A DNA stretch of 64,000 nucleotides from assembly GCF_001998865.1 (NCBI RefSeq), contig NZ_CP019607.1:1984001-2048000 (forward strand), in the 5' to 3' direction. Positions within the stretch are counted from its first letter, which is position 1, and each line of letters starts with the position of its first letter. Of the stretch, positions 19,701 to 27,307 are shown one piece after another. The translations under genes and the position numbers were made by a program. This DNA is from Tessaracoccus flavescens (GTDB taxonomy: Bacteria > Actinomycetota > Actinomycetes > Propionibacteriales > Propionibacteriaceae). The notes below the pieces were generated by a model. The model was not told the origin of the DNA, searched no databases, and saw only the letters and a list, made by a program, of their open reading frames with translations.

Positions 19701-19940
19701 CCGGTGCTGGCGCAGGCGGTCAGCGCCGCCGCAACGCTGCAGAGGCTGCCGACCTGGCTCAACCCCGTGCTCGACACCGCGCTGTTCCTCTCGCCCCAAC
19801 TGGTGGAGGCCAGGCGTCACGGCTGGATGCCTGTACTCGACGAGGCTTGGCCGGGGCTGCGCGAGCTCGCCCAGCGCAAGGGGACGGGCAAGGCCCTGAT
19901 CAAGGCGCGCGAGCTGCTGGCCGAGCTGGAGTCGGCCTGA
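16764..19940 (+). CDS. Large uncharacterised protein of SWIM operon
   Basis: A 1058-residue soluble protein with no signal peptide and no long hydrophobic segment. The sequence is a run of Leu/Ala-rich helical stretches, HEAT-like in look, with a charged middle. I recall DUF6493-type proteins next to SWIM genes in actinobacteria, and this may belong there, but the assignment is from memory. The C-terminal part (after about 810) looks like a separate domain starting near SRWTQTDAAVPVIGDG. GTG 16764 is the first codon after the SWIM stop, in a coupled arrangement. No catalytic motif is seen. Confidence 0.75.
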   Translation: MKQNPDLSAALAVFYELGWGTADVSEAATLPLGTPEQQAIARRGLASGDWGEYVRERGTHRWKTAVDANDEMLGIFAVRVGVSAARAAVVLPRRATPVLIRVVEERGAAFVQAYARRRGSLGPVIVPLVIRLGLDLPDDPGYLRAWAWFASHVLTGNAAPRDPGEVWPDAELLSQRFEEHLEACVAAQAFQDGAVEEIVAPAVEKGWLGRGVAVELAFTALNVATRPVDRKLWLRVLDDLSVTDAEILARGDLVVSVLSYGDSQPIGRLAPALIAGGDDSLLGDVLAVSLPTTVKKTTLLLLRAMAQRERPSGEVVELAAALIPAQLVSGDDQIVKAAKAVTAAWGIEPPTDQDPQELVPWQDAPRVWDGMRFSTPEPTPAALTEAAAVLFGRGGSVHDVEVDRFLVLANEVAATDLEGCRSALAGVQESWTPGLAHVGHWRSGNMAHLRASRNADPVGEREAQVMRRLGELPVLVSMPSWEDLRIEPADLLARLQEYERLGVPVSEADLGLALMRTDHRTADQELRASLRGLRVAVETGGSAGAIAADYLDQPQQEPALVEVEHWGFFVPAETRPAAALRRLPSHFVDDRMDAYAFPGWGDAGWIDLRQEDWVDIGPLARQAARRSAPLTPGMAVNLIAAQRAYPPAAGDELTTAVREAWERGLLRPGVPDVGLLDWHPTPTALAAFARVCLELAEESMLALVWPLLDDLVTLSLQRPKLLAGTADLVQAMLSLLPSVRHAVSAGATGADALALPGVRALAERGGSTRAAKLARSLVADLPAATPAPIPAQAPPPRSEADLTSRWTQTDAAVPVIGDGVGFTLVEDEWKRICLDATLPSGERFLWNGVSDFELFAGRLPVRSIAERTARHPDLWLWLTPRDGSLWVEPIEMKDGLPVRDTRPEVTPTELTVATVAALLVTWSRVGEAGHRRSGFDESAPRPTADGVREAIRLLLEKGLNPRPLARLIDLEPTWLPTLWPVLAQAVSAAATLQRLPTWLNPVLDTALFLSPQLVEARRHGWMPVLDEAWPGLRELAQRKGTGKALIKARELLAELESA

Positions 19941-20041
19941 CGCCGTGACCCGCCCCCGACTCCGCGTCCATCACCGAGATGAATTCCCCCCCGACGACGG
20001 GAAATCACGTCAATTCGCTTGAACGTTCTAGAATTCGCATC

Positions 20042-22372
20042 ATGTCCGAAGTCATCGCCATCGACGAGTCCTCCTGGTCGACCGCGGATTGGGCGCTCGG
20101 CGCCCACCCGTCGGCCGAAGGGATGACCTTCGCGGTCTACGCGCCAGTCGCCACCCGAGTCCTGCTCGAGATCTACCCCGAGGCCATGGGTGCGTTCGCC
20201 AGCGCCTCTTTCCCCCTCGCCAAGGGCCAGGACGGGGTCTGGCGCGGCAAGCTCCAGGGCCTCCAGCTCAACGCCCTCTACGGCTACCGCGTCTGGGGCC
20301 CGAACTGGACCTATGACGAGGAGTGGACCCCGGGGTCGTCCGCAGGCTTCGTGGCCGATCTCGACGAGGCGGGCAACCGGTTCAACCCCAACAAGGTCCT
20401 CTTCGACCCGTACGCGCGCGAGATCACGCACAACCTGTACACGGACAAGCTCGCGAAGCTCGGCGTCAACGACGGCGTATTCGGAGGCGGAGGCGACGAC
20501 GTCAACGGCGTGCCCCGTCGCCTGATCGACACCGCCATCTACGCGCCGAAGGGCGTCGTGATCGCCGACTACACCGAGGTGACGGCCAAGCCGAACATCC
20601 CGGGCGAGCGCACCGCCATCTACGAGGTCTCCGTCGACCAGGCGACCGCGCATCCGTCCTCGACCCGGCTCGGCGATCTGCTCGCCGACGAGCCCGGCTT
20701 CGGCGCCGTCGCCAACATCCCCGACGAGTACCGCGGCACCTACAAGGGCGTCGGCATGCTCGCCCCCTACCTCAAGGCGCTCGGCCTGACCACGATCGAG
20801 CTGCTGCCCGTGCACGAGACCAACGCCTCCGAGTCGGGCCGCGACTCGAAGACCAACTCGTGGGGCTACATGACGCTGGACTTCTTCGCGCCCAACCGGC
20901 TCTACGCCCACGACCAGAGCTGGGGCGGCCCGACGCGCGAGTTCAAGGAGATGGTCTCGGCCTTCCACGACGTCGGCCTCGAGGTCTACCTCGATGTCGT
21001 CTACAACCACACCGCCGAGGGCGGCAACTGGGGAGGCGACGTCAACACCGTCGGTTTCACGACGCTCGGCGGCTTCGCCACGGCGGAGTACTACCAGATG
21101 ACCGAGTCGAAGACCCTCGTCGACGGCGCGACCGGGACCGGTAACCAGATCAACTACTCCTCCGACGTGGCGCGCCAGCTCGTCCTCGACTCGCTGAGGT
21201 ACTGGACCGACGACATGCAGGTCGACGGGTTCCGCTTCGACCTCGCCACCGTGCTCGGCCGCCTTCCGGGCGACGCCGATCCCGAGGACTGGGGCAATCA
21301 GAAGCGGTTCTTCAGCGACCACCCGCTCCTGGTGGCGATCGCCGACTTCGCGAACGAGAACGACATCGAGGTCATCGCCGAGGCCTGGGATCTCTGGGGC
21401 TACGAGGTCGGAAACTTCCCCAAGGGCTGGGGCGAGTGGAACGGCCGCTACCGCGACGCAGTGCGCCGGTTCACCAAGGGCGACGGCAACGCGCCCGGCT
21501 TCGTCGACATGTTCAACGGCGACTACCACCACTTCCACACCTCGGGTGGGGCGCAGAAGACGATCAACTTCGTCGACGCGCACGACGGCTTCAACATGGC
21601 CGACCTGGTCAGCTACCAGAAGAAGAACAACGACCAGCCCTACCCCTTCGGCCCGTCCGACGGCGGATCCGACGACAACCTCTCCTGGGATTCGGGGGGC
21701 TCGCAGCCGCTTCGCCGCCAGCGCGTCCGCAACCTGTGGGCGATCCTCTTCCTTTCGCGTGGCGTCCCCATGGTCGTTGCGGGCGACGAGTTCGGCCGCA
21801 CCCAGAACGGCAACAACAACCCGTGGGAGCTGCACTCGCTCGCCATGTGCAACAACTACGCCATGATCCCGACCAACGCCCCGCAGCGGGTGCCCGTCGA
21901 GGCAGGCGTCGAGGCGCAGTACCACGACAACTTCGGTGAGTTCGACACCGATGCCGACGTGAACGGGCTGTTCCGGTTCGCCACCTTCATCGCGAACCTG
22001 CGCCAGCGGCATGACGCCCTCCAGCAGAACCACTGGGGCGATCTGCTCGCCGACGACCAGGACGTGTCCTACCTCTTCCGCACCCCGTCCGGCCAGGGCC
22101 ACCCGGTTGACGGGGACCGCGCAGTGGGTGTTTACATCAACTCTCCCGGCGACAACTTCTGGGTGATGATCAACATGGCGAGCGTGCCGATCACGTTCAC
22201 CGCCCCCGAACTGGAGGTGGGAACCTGGCGCGCGCTGATCAACACCGATGTCAGCGAGGAGTCGCACTGCAACTACTGGCCGGAGGGCGAGGGCCCGAAC
22301 GTCTCCGGCGCCGTTGAACTGCCTGCGTGGACGGTTGCCGTGTGGCAGGAGCGTTCGTCAGATCACCGCTGA
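20042..22372 (+). CDS. glgX: Glycogen debranching enzyme GlgX (isoamylase type)
   Basis: A 776-residue GH13 enzyme that cleaves alpha-1,6 branches of glycogen or limit dextrin. An N-terminal CBM48-like domain (about 10-130) precedes the barrel. Conserved blocks are DVVYNHTAEG, DGFRFDLATVLGR with nucleophile Asp near 400, IAEAWD with acid Glu near 447, and FVDAHDGF with Asp near 515. WGEWNGRYRDAVRRF is typical of GlgX/TreX. TAGAAT (20029-20034) ends 7 bases before the ATG, so it is probably leaderless; the upstream in-frame ATG at 19979 is rejected. Confidence 0.92.
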   Translation: MSEVIAIDESSWSTADWALGAHPSAEGMTFAVYAPVATRVLLEIYPEAMGAFASASFPLAKGQDGVWRGKLQGLQLNALYGYRVWGPNWTYDEEWTPGSSAGFVADLDEAGNRFNPNKVLFDPYAREITHNLYTDKLAKLGVNDGVFGGGGDDVNGVPRRLIDTAIYAPKGVVIADYTEVTAKPNIPGERTAIYEVSVDQATAHPSSTRLGDLLADEPGFGAVANIPDEYRGTYKGVGMLAPYLKALGLTTIELLPVHETNASESGRDSKTNSWGYMTLDFFAPNRLYAHDQSWGGPTREFKEMVSAFHDVGLEVYLDVVYNHTAEGGNWGGDVNTVGFTTLGGFATAEYYQMTESKTLVDGATGTGNQINYSSDVARQLVLDSLRYWTDDMQVDGFRFDLATVLGRLPGDADPEDWGNQKRFFSDHPLLVAIADFANENDIEVIAEAWDLWGYEVGNFPKGWGEWNGRYRDAVRRFTKGDGNAPGFVDMFNGDYHHFHTSGGAQKTINFVDAHDGFNMADLVSYQKKNNDQPYPFGPSDGGSDDNLSWDSGGSQPLRRQRVRNLWAILFLSRGVPMVVAGDEFGRTQNGNNNPWELHSLAMCNNYAMIPTNAPQRVPVEAGVEAQYHDNFGEFDTDADVNGLFRFATFIANLRQRHDALQQNHWGDLLADDQDVSYLFRTPSGQGHPVDGDRAVGVYINSPGDNFWVMINMASVPITFTAPELEVGTWRALINTDVSEESHCNYWPEGEGPNVSGAVELPAWTVAVWQERSSDHR

Positions 22373-22403
22373 CCGAGAGCCGACCATCGGTCAGAATGGG
22401 CAG

Positions 22404-23387
22404 ATGCCAAACGCTGCAGTCGTCTACAACCCGACCAAGCTCAAGCGCGACGCGCTTGACGAGGTGCTCGAGCTCGCCAGGAAGAAGGCGGGTTGGAGCG
22501 AGACCAGGTGGTACGAGACCGAGAAGGGCTCGCCCGGCACCGAACAGGCGCGACAGGCCGTCGAGGACGGCTGCGACGTCGTGATCGCCGTCGGCGGTGA
22601 CGGGACGGTCCGTGCGGTCGCCGAGGGCCTCGCCGGATCGGACGTGCCGCTGGCGCTCGTCCCGCGGGGCACCGGCAACCTTCTGGCCAAGAACCTGAAG
22701 CTGCCGATCTACGACCTGCCTGCCGCCGTGCAGATCGCGCTCGAGGGCCCCAATCGTGACATCGATCTCGGCTTCGTGGACTGGAAGCGTCCCGAAGGCG
22801 AGGAGGAACGCAAGGCGTTCGTCGTCATCGCGGGCATGGGCCTCGACGCCCAGATCATGTCGTCGACGGACGAGGAGCTGAAGAAGAAGGTCGGCGTGCT
22901 CGCCTACGTGAAGGCCGGCATGACCGCCCTGCTGAAGGACCGTCGGATGCTGATCCAGTACCGCGTCGACGACGATTCCCCGAAGCAGGCGAAGGTGCAC
23001 ACGATCCTCGTCGGCAACGTCGGGACAATCGGCCACAACGTCACCCTGATGCCGGACGCCTCGGTCGACGACGGCCAGCTCGACATCGTCGCGGCCCAGC
23101 CAAGCGGGCCGTTCGGCTGGTTCCGTCTCGCGTGGCGGGTGCTGGTTGACAACACCCTGCTGCGCAAGGTCAAGCCCCGCAAGTGGCGCGACCGCGACGA
23201 CAACGCCAAGGAGCTCAGCTACCGCCAGGCCAAGGAGGTCACGCTCGTGCTGCGCGAGCCTGAGGAGATTCAGCTCGACGGCGACCCCTTCGGCAAGATC
23301 CGCGCGGTGCGCGTCTCGGTCGAGCCGAACGGGCTCGGCGTCAAGATGCCGATGGGCTGGGCGCCGGGCCCCAAACACGCCGCCTGA
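22404..23387 (+). CDS. Diacylglycerol kinase-family lipid kinase
   Basis: A 327-residue DAGK_cat protein. AVGGDGTVRAV (62-72) is the nucleotide-binding loop, and VPRGTGNLLAKNL (86-98) the second conserved block. A C-terminal beta-rich half ends with IQLDGDPFG, the usual closing motif. These kinases phosphorylate lipids such as diacylglycerol at the membrane; the exact lipid is unknown. CAGAAT lies 6 bases before the ATG. The gene starts 31 bases after glgX. Confidence 0.87.
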   Translation: MPNAAVVYNPTKLKRDALDEVLELARKKAGWSETRWYETEKGSPGTEQARQAVEDGCDVVIAVGGDGTVRAVAEGLAGSDVPLALVPRGTGNLLAKNLKLPIYDLPAAVQIALEGPNRDIDLGFVDWKRPEGEEERKAFVVIAGMGLDAQIMSSTDEELKKKVGVLAYVKAGMTALLKDRRMLIQYRVDDDSPKQAKVHTILVGNVGTIGHNVTLMPDASVDDGQLDIVAAQPSGPFGWFRLAWRVLVDNTLLRKVKPRKWRDRDDNAKELSYRQAKEVTLVLREPEEIQLDGDPFGKIRAVRVSVEPNGLGVKMPMGWAPGPKHAA

Positions 23388-23426
23388 CCTGTGCACCTTG
23401 GCTCATCGCAGCCTCCCGCATCACAG

Positions 23427-24026
23427 TCAGAGGCTTGGGTTCGGCTCCCGCTGGGCCCTGCGGTTGCGCAGCCAACGCCAGCCCTTCCTCGCGAAGCGCA
23501 GCAGCACGATGGCAAGGATCACCATGATGATCAGCAGGATGCCCGCGACGACGGCGGCCGCCACCGGGTAGAGCACCGCGAGCGTCGTGACGCCGACCAC
23601 GCCGACATCGCCGGCGAGGGAGGCCCCGACGTTGGTCACCGGCTCCGGGGAGCTGTTCGCTGCCAGCCGGATGCTCGCCTTCGCGAGATGGCTGACCAGC
23701 GCGGTGAGGCCGCCGACCGAGGCGAGGGTGATGGTCCACAGGTCGCCCTGCGCCCCCGCCATGAGAGCGCCGATCGCGGCTCCCGCCACGGGACGGATCA
23801 CGGTCGAGGGGACGTCCCAGATCGAGTCGACGACGGGAATCTTGTCCGCCACCAGCTCGATCACGGCGAACACGCCCATGATGATCAGCACGTCGGTGCG
23901 CTGCAGCCCGGCGGGGACGCTGTCGACGCCGAGGAAGCGGCCGAGCAGGCCGAGCAAGAGCACCGTCGCATAGGCGTTGATGCCTGAGGCCCAGCCGGCC
24001 GCAAACGTCATGGGAAGCATTTCCAT
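23427..24026 (-). CDS. DUF4126 membrane protein
   Basis: A 199-residue integral membrane protein with about five hydrophobic segments. The beginning TFAAGWASGINAYATVLLLGLLGR and the block IWDVPSTVIRPVAGA are typical of DUF4126 proteins. The tail is strongly basic (RKGWRWLRNRRAQR). Function is unknown. It is convergent with the lipid kinase. Confidence 0.8.
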   Translation of the reverse strand: MEMLPMTFAAGWASGINAYATVLLLGLLGRFLGVDSVPAGLQRTDVLIIMGVFAVIELVADKIPVVDSIWDVPSTVIRPVAGAAIGALMAGAQGDLWTITLASVGGLTALVSHLAKASIRLAANSSPEPVTNVGASLAGDVGVVGVTTLAVLYPVAAAVVAGILLIIMVILAIVLLRFARKGWRWLRNRRAQREPNPSL

Positions 24027-24074
24027 GCCCAGCAGTATCTCCTGTGAAGGGGTTCTGCGTCGCGATGCGCGTGC

Positions 24075-24713
24075 TCAGGCGCGTCGTCGGAGCCAGGCGA
24101 TCAGCCCCGCGAGCAGGCCCGCCCCCAGCGTGAGGGCCAGCGGGATGAGCATGCCACCCGGCACGCCCTCCACCAGGCCGGGCCGGTCGACAGCGATGGG
24201 GTGCCCGGTGCCGGGATCGACGAGCGTCGGCGGCGGAGCGCCGTCGGACGGGGTGAGCGGGTCGCCGAGCAGCGCCGTCAGATCAGCCGTCACCTGGGGG
24301 TCGCTCGTCCCGGTGCCGTCGCAGAGCGTGGTGCCCCAGCCGTCGATCCGCTCACCCATCACGTCTGCGTGGCGGGCGAAGACGAGGATCGTCGTGTCCT
24401 TCCTGAGGCCGTCGAACCCGCAGGAGGCCGAGCTCGAGGGTGTCGAGATCTCGATCGTCGAGGCGGCCTCGCCCTTCCAGACGCGGTCCACGTCGACGGT
24501 GACGACCGTCGGGTCGGAACTGCTGACGATCACCCCGCCCGGCGGCCTGACCTCGGTGATCGTCCCCTCGACCACAAGTTCGGCGAAGTCGGCGCGCTCC
24601 TGCGTCGTCGAGATCGCACAGCTGCAGGCGGCCGCCGGTGCGGCCTGCTGCCAGGCGATCCCCATCGAGCCGGCCACCATCAGCAGCGCGAGCAGACCAG
24701 TCCGGATGCGCAT
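24075..24713 (-). CDS. NTR/TIMP-like secreted protein, paralog 5
   Basis: A 212-residue protein with a signal peptide ending near PAAA, then CSCAISTTQERADFAELVVEG. A Cys-x-Cys pair at the mature N-terminus followed by an AD..V.GTITEV strand is typical of bacterial netrin/TIMP-like domains. A VDRVWKGEA motif and further Cys pairs follow, then a Pro-rich linker and a C-terminal helix (LALTLGAGLLAGLIAWL) with basic RRRA. It is the last gene of a five-gene run and is 114 bases from the previous one. Role unknown; surface-anchored. Confidence 0.75.
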   Translation of the reverse strand: MRIRTGLLALLMVAGSMGIAWQQAAPAAACSCAISTTQERADFAELVVEGTITEVRPPGGVIVSSSDPTVVTVDVDRVWKGEAASTIEISTPSSSASCGFDGLRKDTTILVFARHADVMGERIDGWGTTLCDGTGTSDPQVTADLTALLGDPLTPSDGAPPPTLVDPGTGHPIAVDRPGLVEGVPGGMLIPLALTLGAGLLAGLIAWLRRRA

Positions 24714-24827
24714 CACGGCACCGCCTTTCTCAGCCGGGTGTCGCCGTCGACACCCTGACCATACGACGCCGCGAGCGGCCACCCAGGTTGCCCCGGCCGA
24801 ATGCTCCAGGTGCCCCGCGGGTGGCGG

Positions 24828-25364
24828 TCAGGCGAGCGTCAGGATCCAGGAGAGGGCGACGGTCGCGCCGATCACCTGGCGCACGTCTCGCAGGTCGGGC
24901 AGCCGGAAGGCTGGCTCCACGCCCGCGTTGTCGACCGGGTGCGGCTCACCGAGGTTCTGCACGACGAGACCGCGGAGGTGGTCGAGTTGGGCGCTGATTG
25001 CGTACTCATCGCTGACCTCCGGCTCGACGAGCAGGACCCGGTCGCCGACGTCCAGTCGCAGCGGCCCCTCGTGGCAGGGCGCGAACTCGGTTGTGACCGT
25101 CGTGCCCGCCCGTGGTACGCCCTTCCAGGTCTCGACGTAGGCGACGTCGTAGGTGGCCTTGCCGTCGCCGAAGGGCTCTGACTCGTCGATCACCTCGACC
25201 ATGGCGACCAGGTCGGAGTCGGTGAGGCGCTGCGCGAACTGGGTCTCGAACAGGTCCTGCGTGACGGGGGTGCAGGCCGACGCGGGAGAGGCGGCGCCCC
25301 AGGTGAGAGCACCGACAACCGTCGCTGCGAGCAGGCACCGGGAGATGATGGCGCGGGTGGTCAT
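24828..25364 (-). CDS. NTR/TIMP-like secreted protein, paralog 4
   Basis: A 178-residue secreted protein. The signal peptide ends at ASA, and the mature chain begins CTPVTQDLFETQFAQR. AMVEVIDESEPFGDGKATYDV, YVETWKGVPRAGTTV and RLDVGDRVLLVEPE align with paralogs 2 and 3. The C-terminal hydrophobic stretch VIGATVALSWILTLA lacks the basic tail of its sisters. The ATG overlaps the stop of paralog 3 by 4 nt (25361-25364). Confidence 0.75.
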   Translation of the reverse strand: MTTRAIISRCLLAATVVGALTWGAASPASACTPVTQDLFETQFAQRLTDSDLVAMVEVIDESEPFGDGKATYDVAYVETWKGVPRAGTTVTTEFAPCHEGPLRLDVGDRVLLVEPEVSDEYAISAQLDHLRGLVVQNLGEPHPVDNAGVEPAFRLPDLRDVRQVIGATVALSWILTLA

Positions 25365-26005
25365 TGTGACGTCCTTCCAGGGGCTTCCCTCTCCACGACG
25401 CGGTGCGAAGCAGGTGAGGTTGTCCTGCGTACCAGGCACAGGGCGGCGACGGCGAGTTGGAGTCCGACGAGGTTGACCACCAGCCAGCGCGCAGGAGTCG
25501 GCAGGATGCCCAGCGGGTCGACCAGCGCTGCGGGAACGGGCAGGGGGTGGTGCGTGTTGAGCCGGTCGAACCGCTCGGGATCGGTCGCCGCGGTCGCACC
25601 GTCGCCCCTGGCCTGCCTGAGTTCGTCGAGCAGTGAGAGGTTGGCGTCCCATACCCGGTAGCCGGTCGAGCTGTCCGACTGCAGGATCAGGACCCGGTCT
25701 CCGACGTCGAGGCGCGGACCTCCGCCGCAGTAGTGGGTGACGACGTCGACCGTGCCTCCCGGAAGTGGCGAGCCCTTCCAGATCTCGGTGTAGTCCACGT
25801 CGTAGCTGGCGTGGTTACTGAGGACGGGCTCGTGCTCGTCGACCACGGTGACGAGGGCGACCGTTGCCGACTCGTCGAACTGCTCCGCGACGGTGGGAGG
25901 ATCGCCGACCGGCTGGATGTCGCAGGCCGATGCCGGCTCCGGGAGGCAGGAAAGGGCGACGGTCGAGACGGTCAGGAGCAGGGTTGCGACCATCGGTCGG
26001 AGCAT
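25361..26005 (-). CDS. NTR/TIMP-like secreted protein, paralog 3
   Basis: A 214-residue secreted protein: signal peptide ending PASA, mature start CDIQPVGDPPTVAEQF, then VALVTVVDEHEPV, YTEIWKGSPLPGG, a Cys in HYCGGG and the block RLDVGDRVLILQSD. A C-terminal membrane helix (WLVVNLVGLQLAVAALCLV) and a basic tail follow. It is most similar to frameshifted paralog 2 by eye (VALVTxVDEHEPV, SYDVD, WKG.PLP). Coupled to its neighbours. Confidence 0.78.
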   Translation of the reverse strand: MLRPMVATLLLTVSTVALSCLPEPASACDIQPVGDPPTVAEQFDESATVALVTVVDEHEPVLSNHASYDVDYTEIWKGSPLPGGTVDVVTHYCGGGPRLDVGDRVLILQSDSSTGYRVWDANLSLLDELRQARGDGATAATDPERFDRLNTHHPLPVPAALVDPLGILPTPARWLVVNLVGLQLAVAALCLVRRTTSPASHRVVEREAPGRTSQ

Positions 26006-26007
26006 GG

Positions 26008-26617
26008 TCAGGCCTTTCGTGTGATGGGTCTGAGGCCGATCGCGAGCCCGAAGGGCACGGCCAGGCAGAAGGCGGCGTACAGCATCAGGGCCAGCCGTGC
26101 CGGCCCGATCGCGGCGAGCAGGTGCTCGGCGGGCGGAGTTTCGGGATGGGTGGGTTCGGTGACCTCGTTGATCCGTGCGAACAGCTCCGGATCCCCCGCG
26201 GCGGTCAGACCGTCCCCGGCGACCGCGGTGACCTCCTCGATGCTCGGGTCGCCCCAACCGGTCGACAGGTCATAGGAACTGGAGATGTCCTCGGCCACGA
26301 TCAGCACCTGGTCCCCGACGTCGAAGCGGCGCTCACCGCATGAGGAGTCCTGCACGGTCACCTGGGTATCGGGCAGGGGGTCGCCCTTCCAGAGCACCGT
26401 GACGTCGACGTCGTAGCTGGCGGACGAGGCTCCCACCGGTTCGTGCTCGTCGACGATGGTCACGAGCGCCACCAGGGCCCGCGTACCCGTAGCGTTGCGC
26501 AGGTGTCGGTAGCTGGTCGGGCGAGGTCAGCGAGCAGGCGGCCGCGCCTCCCGCGGAGAGTCCCTGGAGGGCCACCACGAGGACGACGGCGTCGGAAAGG
26601 GCGCAGATCCGCCTCAT
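26008..26617 (-). pseudogene. NTR/TIMP-like paralog 2, frameshifted
   Basis: Start ATG 26617 opens a signal peptide (VVLVVALQGLSAGGAAAC) and mature CSLTSPDQLPTP in one frame. The rest, ALVALVTIVDEHEPVGASS through WKGDPLPDTQ, RRFDVGDQVLIVAED and a C-terminal helix, is in the next frame. The shift lies in about 26480-26530. By comparison with paralogs, one base is extra or two are missing. The start overlaps the stop of paralog 1 (26614-26617), and its stop is 2 bases from paralog 3. Whether the shift is real or a sequencing error cannot be decided here. Confidence 0.78.
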
Positions 26618-27183
26618 CGCGCGACCTCGACGACGAGCAGCGCGACGATCCCCGGTACACCGAGCAGGCCGGCTCCGATCAGCACCGGAACGCCAGAGCC
26701 GGAAATGGGATCGGCGGGGGCGGTCGCGACCTCGTCCGGCTCCCAGGGAGCGCCGAACCTGGCCTCGAGAGCCGCGTCCACCTCGGCGGGTGTCTCTCGT
26801 GGCAGGGAGCACCAGGTCGTGCTGTAGCCGCCATCGCCGTCGCTGTAGCCCCAGACGCGGAACTCATCCTCGACCCGGAGCTTTCCTAGCCCGCACGCGG
26901 GGATCTCGTGGTAGGTGCGAAGGGTGTTGACGCTCTGACGCCCGCCCTTCCATTCGCGCACGGTCGCGACCGTGTACTCGCCGAGGCTCCGCTCACCTGC
27001 AACGGTGCCGGCGGTCAGCACCCTGATCTCGGCGATCAGGTCGGCTCCGTCCATCAGCTTGTCGAGGTCCGGCTCCGCGCAGGAGCAGGCGGCGGCGCTC
27101 GGCGCATAGGTGATCTGGACGAAGCCGACGGTGGTCAGCGCGAGCAGCATCCCGGCCATCCAGGCGATCCATCTGCGACCCAT
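26614..27183 (-). CDS. NTR/TIMP-like secreted protein, paralog 1
   Basis: A 189-residue secreted protein, first gene of the run. The signal peptide ends SAAA, and the mature part starts CSCAEPDLDKLMDGADLIAEI, the same Cys-x-Cys layout as paralog 5. Then come VATVREWKGGRQSV, a Cys in EIPACGLG, the block KLRVEDEFRVWGYSD and Cys in TWCSLP. A C-terminal helix (VLIGAGLLGVPGIVALLV) precedes a short tail. The block VEDEF replaces the VGD of its sisters. ATG 27183 is preceded by AGGAGTGACG. Confidence 0.77.
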   Translation of the reverse strand: MGRRWIAWMAGMLLALTTVGFVQITYAPSAAACSCAEPDLDKLMDGADLIAEIRVLTAGTVAGERSLGEYTVATVREWKGGRQSVNTLRTYHEIPACGLGKLRVEDEFRVWGYSDGDGGYSTTWCSLPRETPAEVDAALEARFGAPWEPDEVATAPADPISGSGVPVLIGAGLLGVPGIVALLVVEVAR

Positions 27184-27307
27184 CGTCACTCCTTCATCGG
27201 TGGGCCCGTCCGGCCCGTCACCCATCCACGACGCTGTCGCGCACGGGTGGGGTTGTCCCGGCTCCCGATCTGCGCGGAGGTGGGGCGCGACGTGCAAGAC
27301 TCAGCGC

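Noticed and set aside
19817..22267. An 816-codon minus-strand frame opposite glgX
   Set aside because: It is a shadow of glgX, which has all GH13 motifs; no motif is seen in the antisense product.
27110..27307. A 66-codon N-terminal extension of nadE
   Set aside because: It runs back across the divergent promoter region and into the start of the opposite gene, and NadE proteins normally begin close to the chosen ATG.
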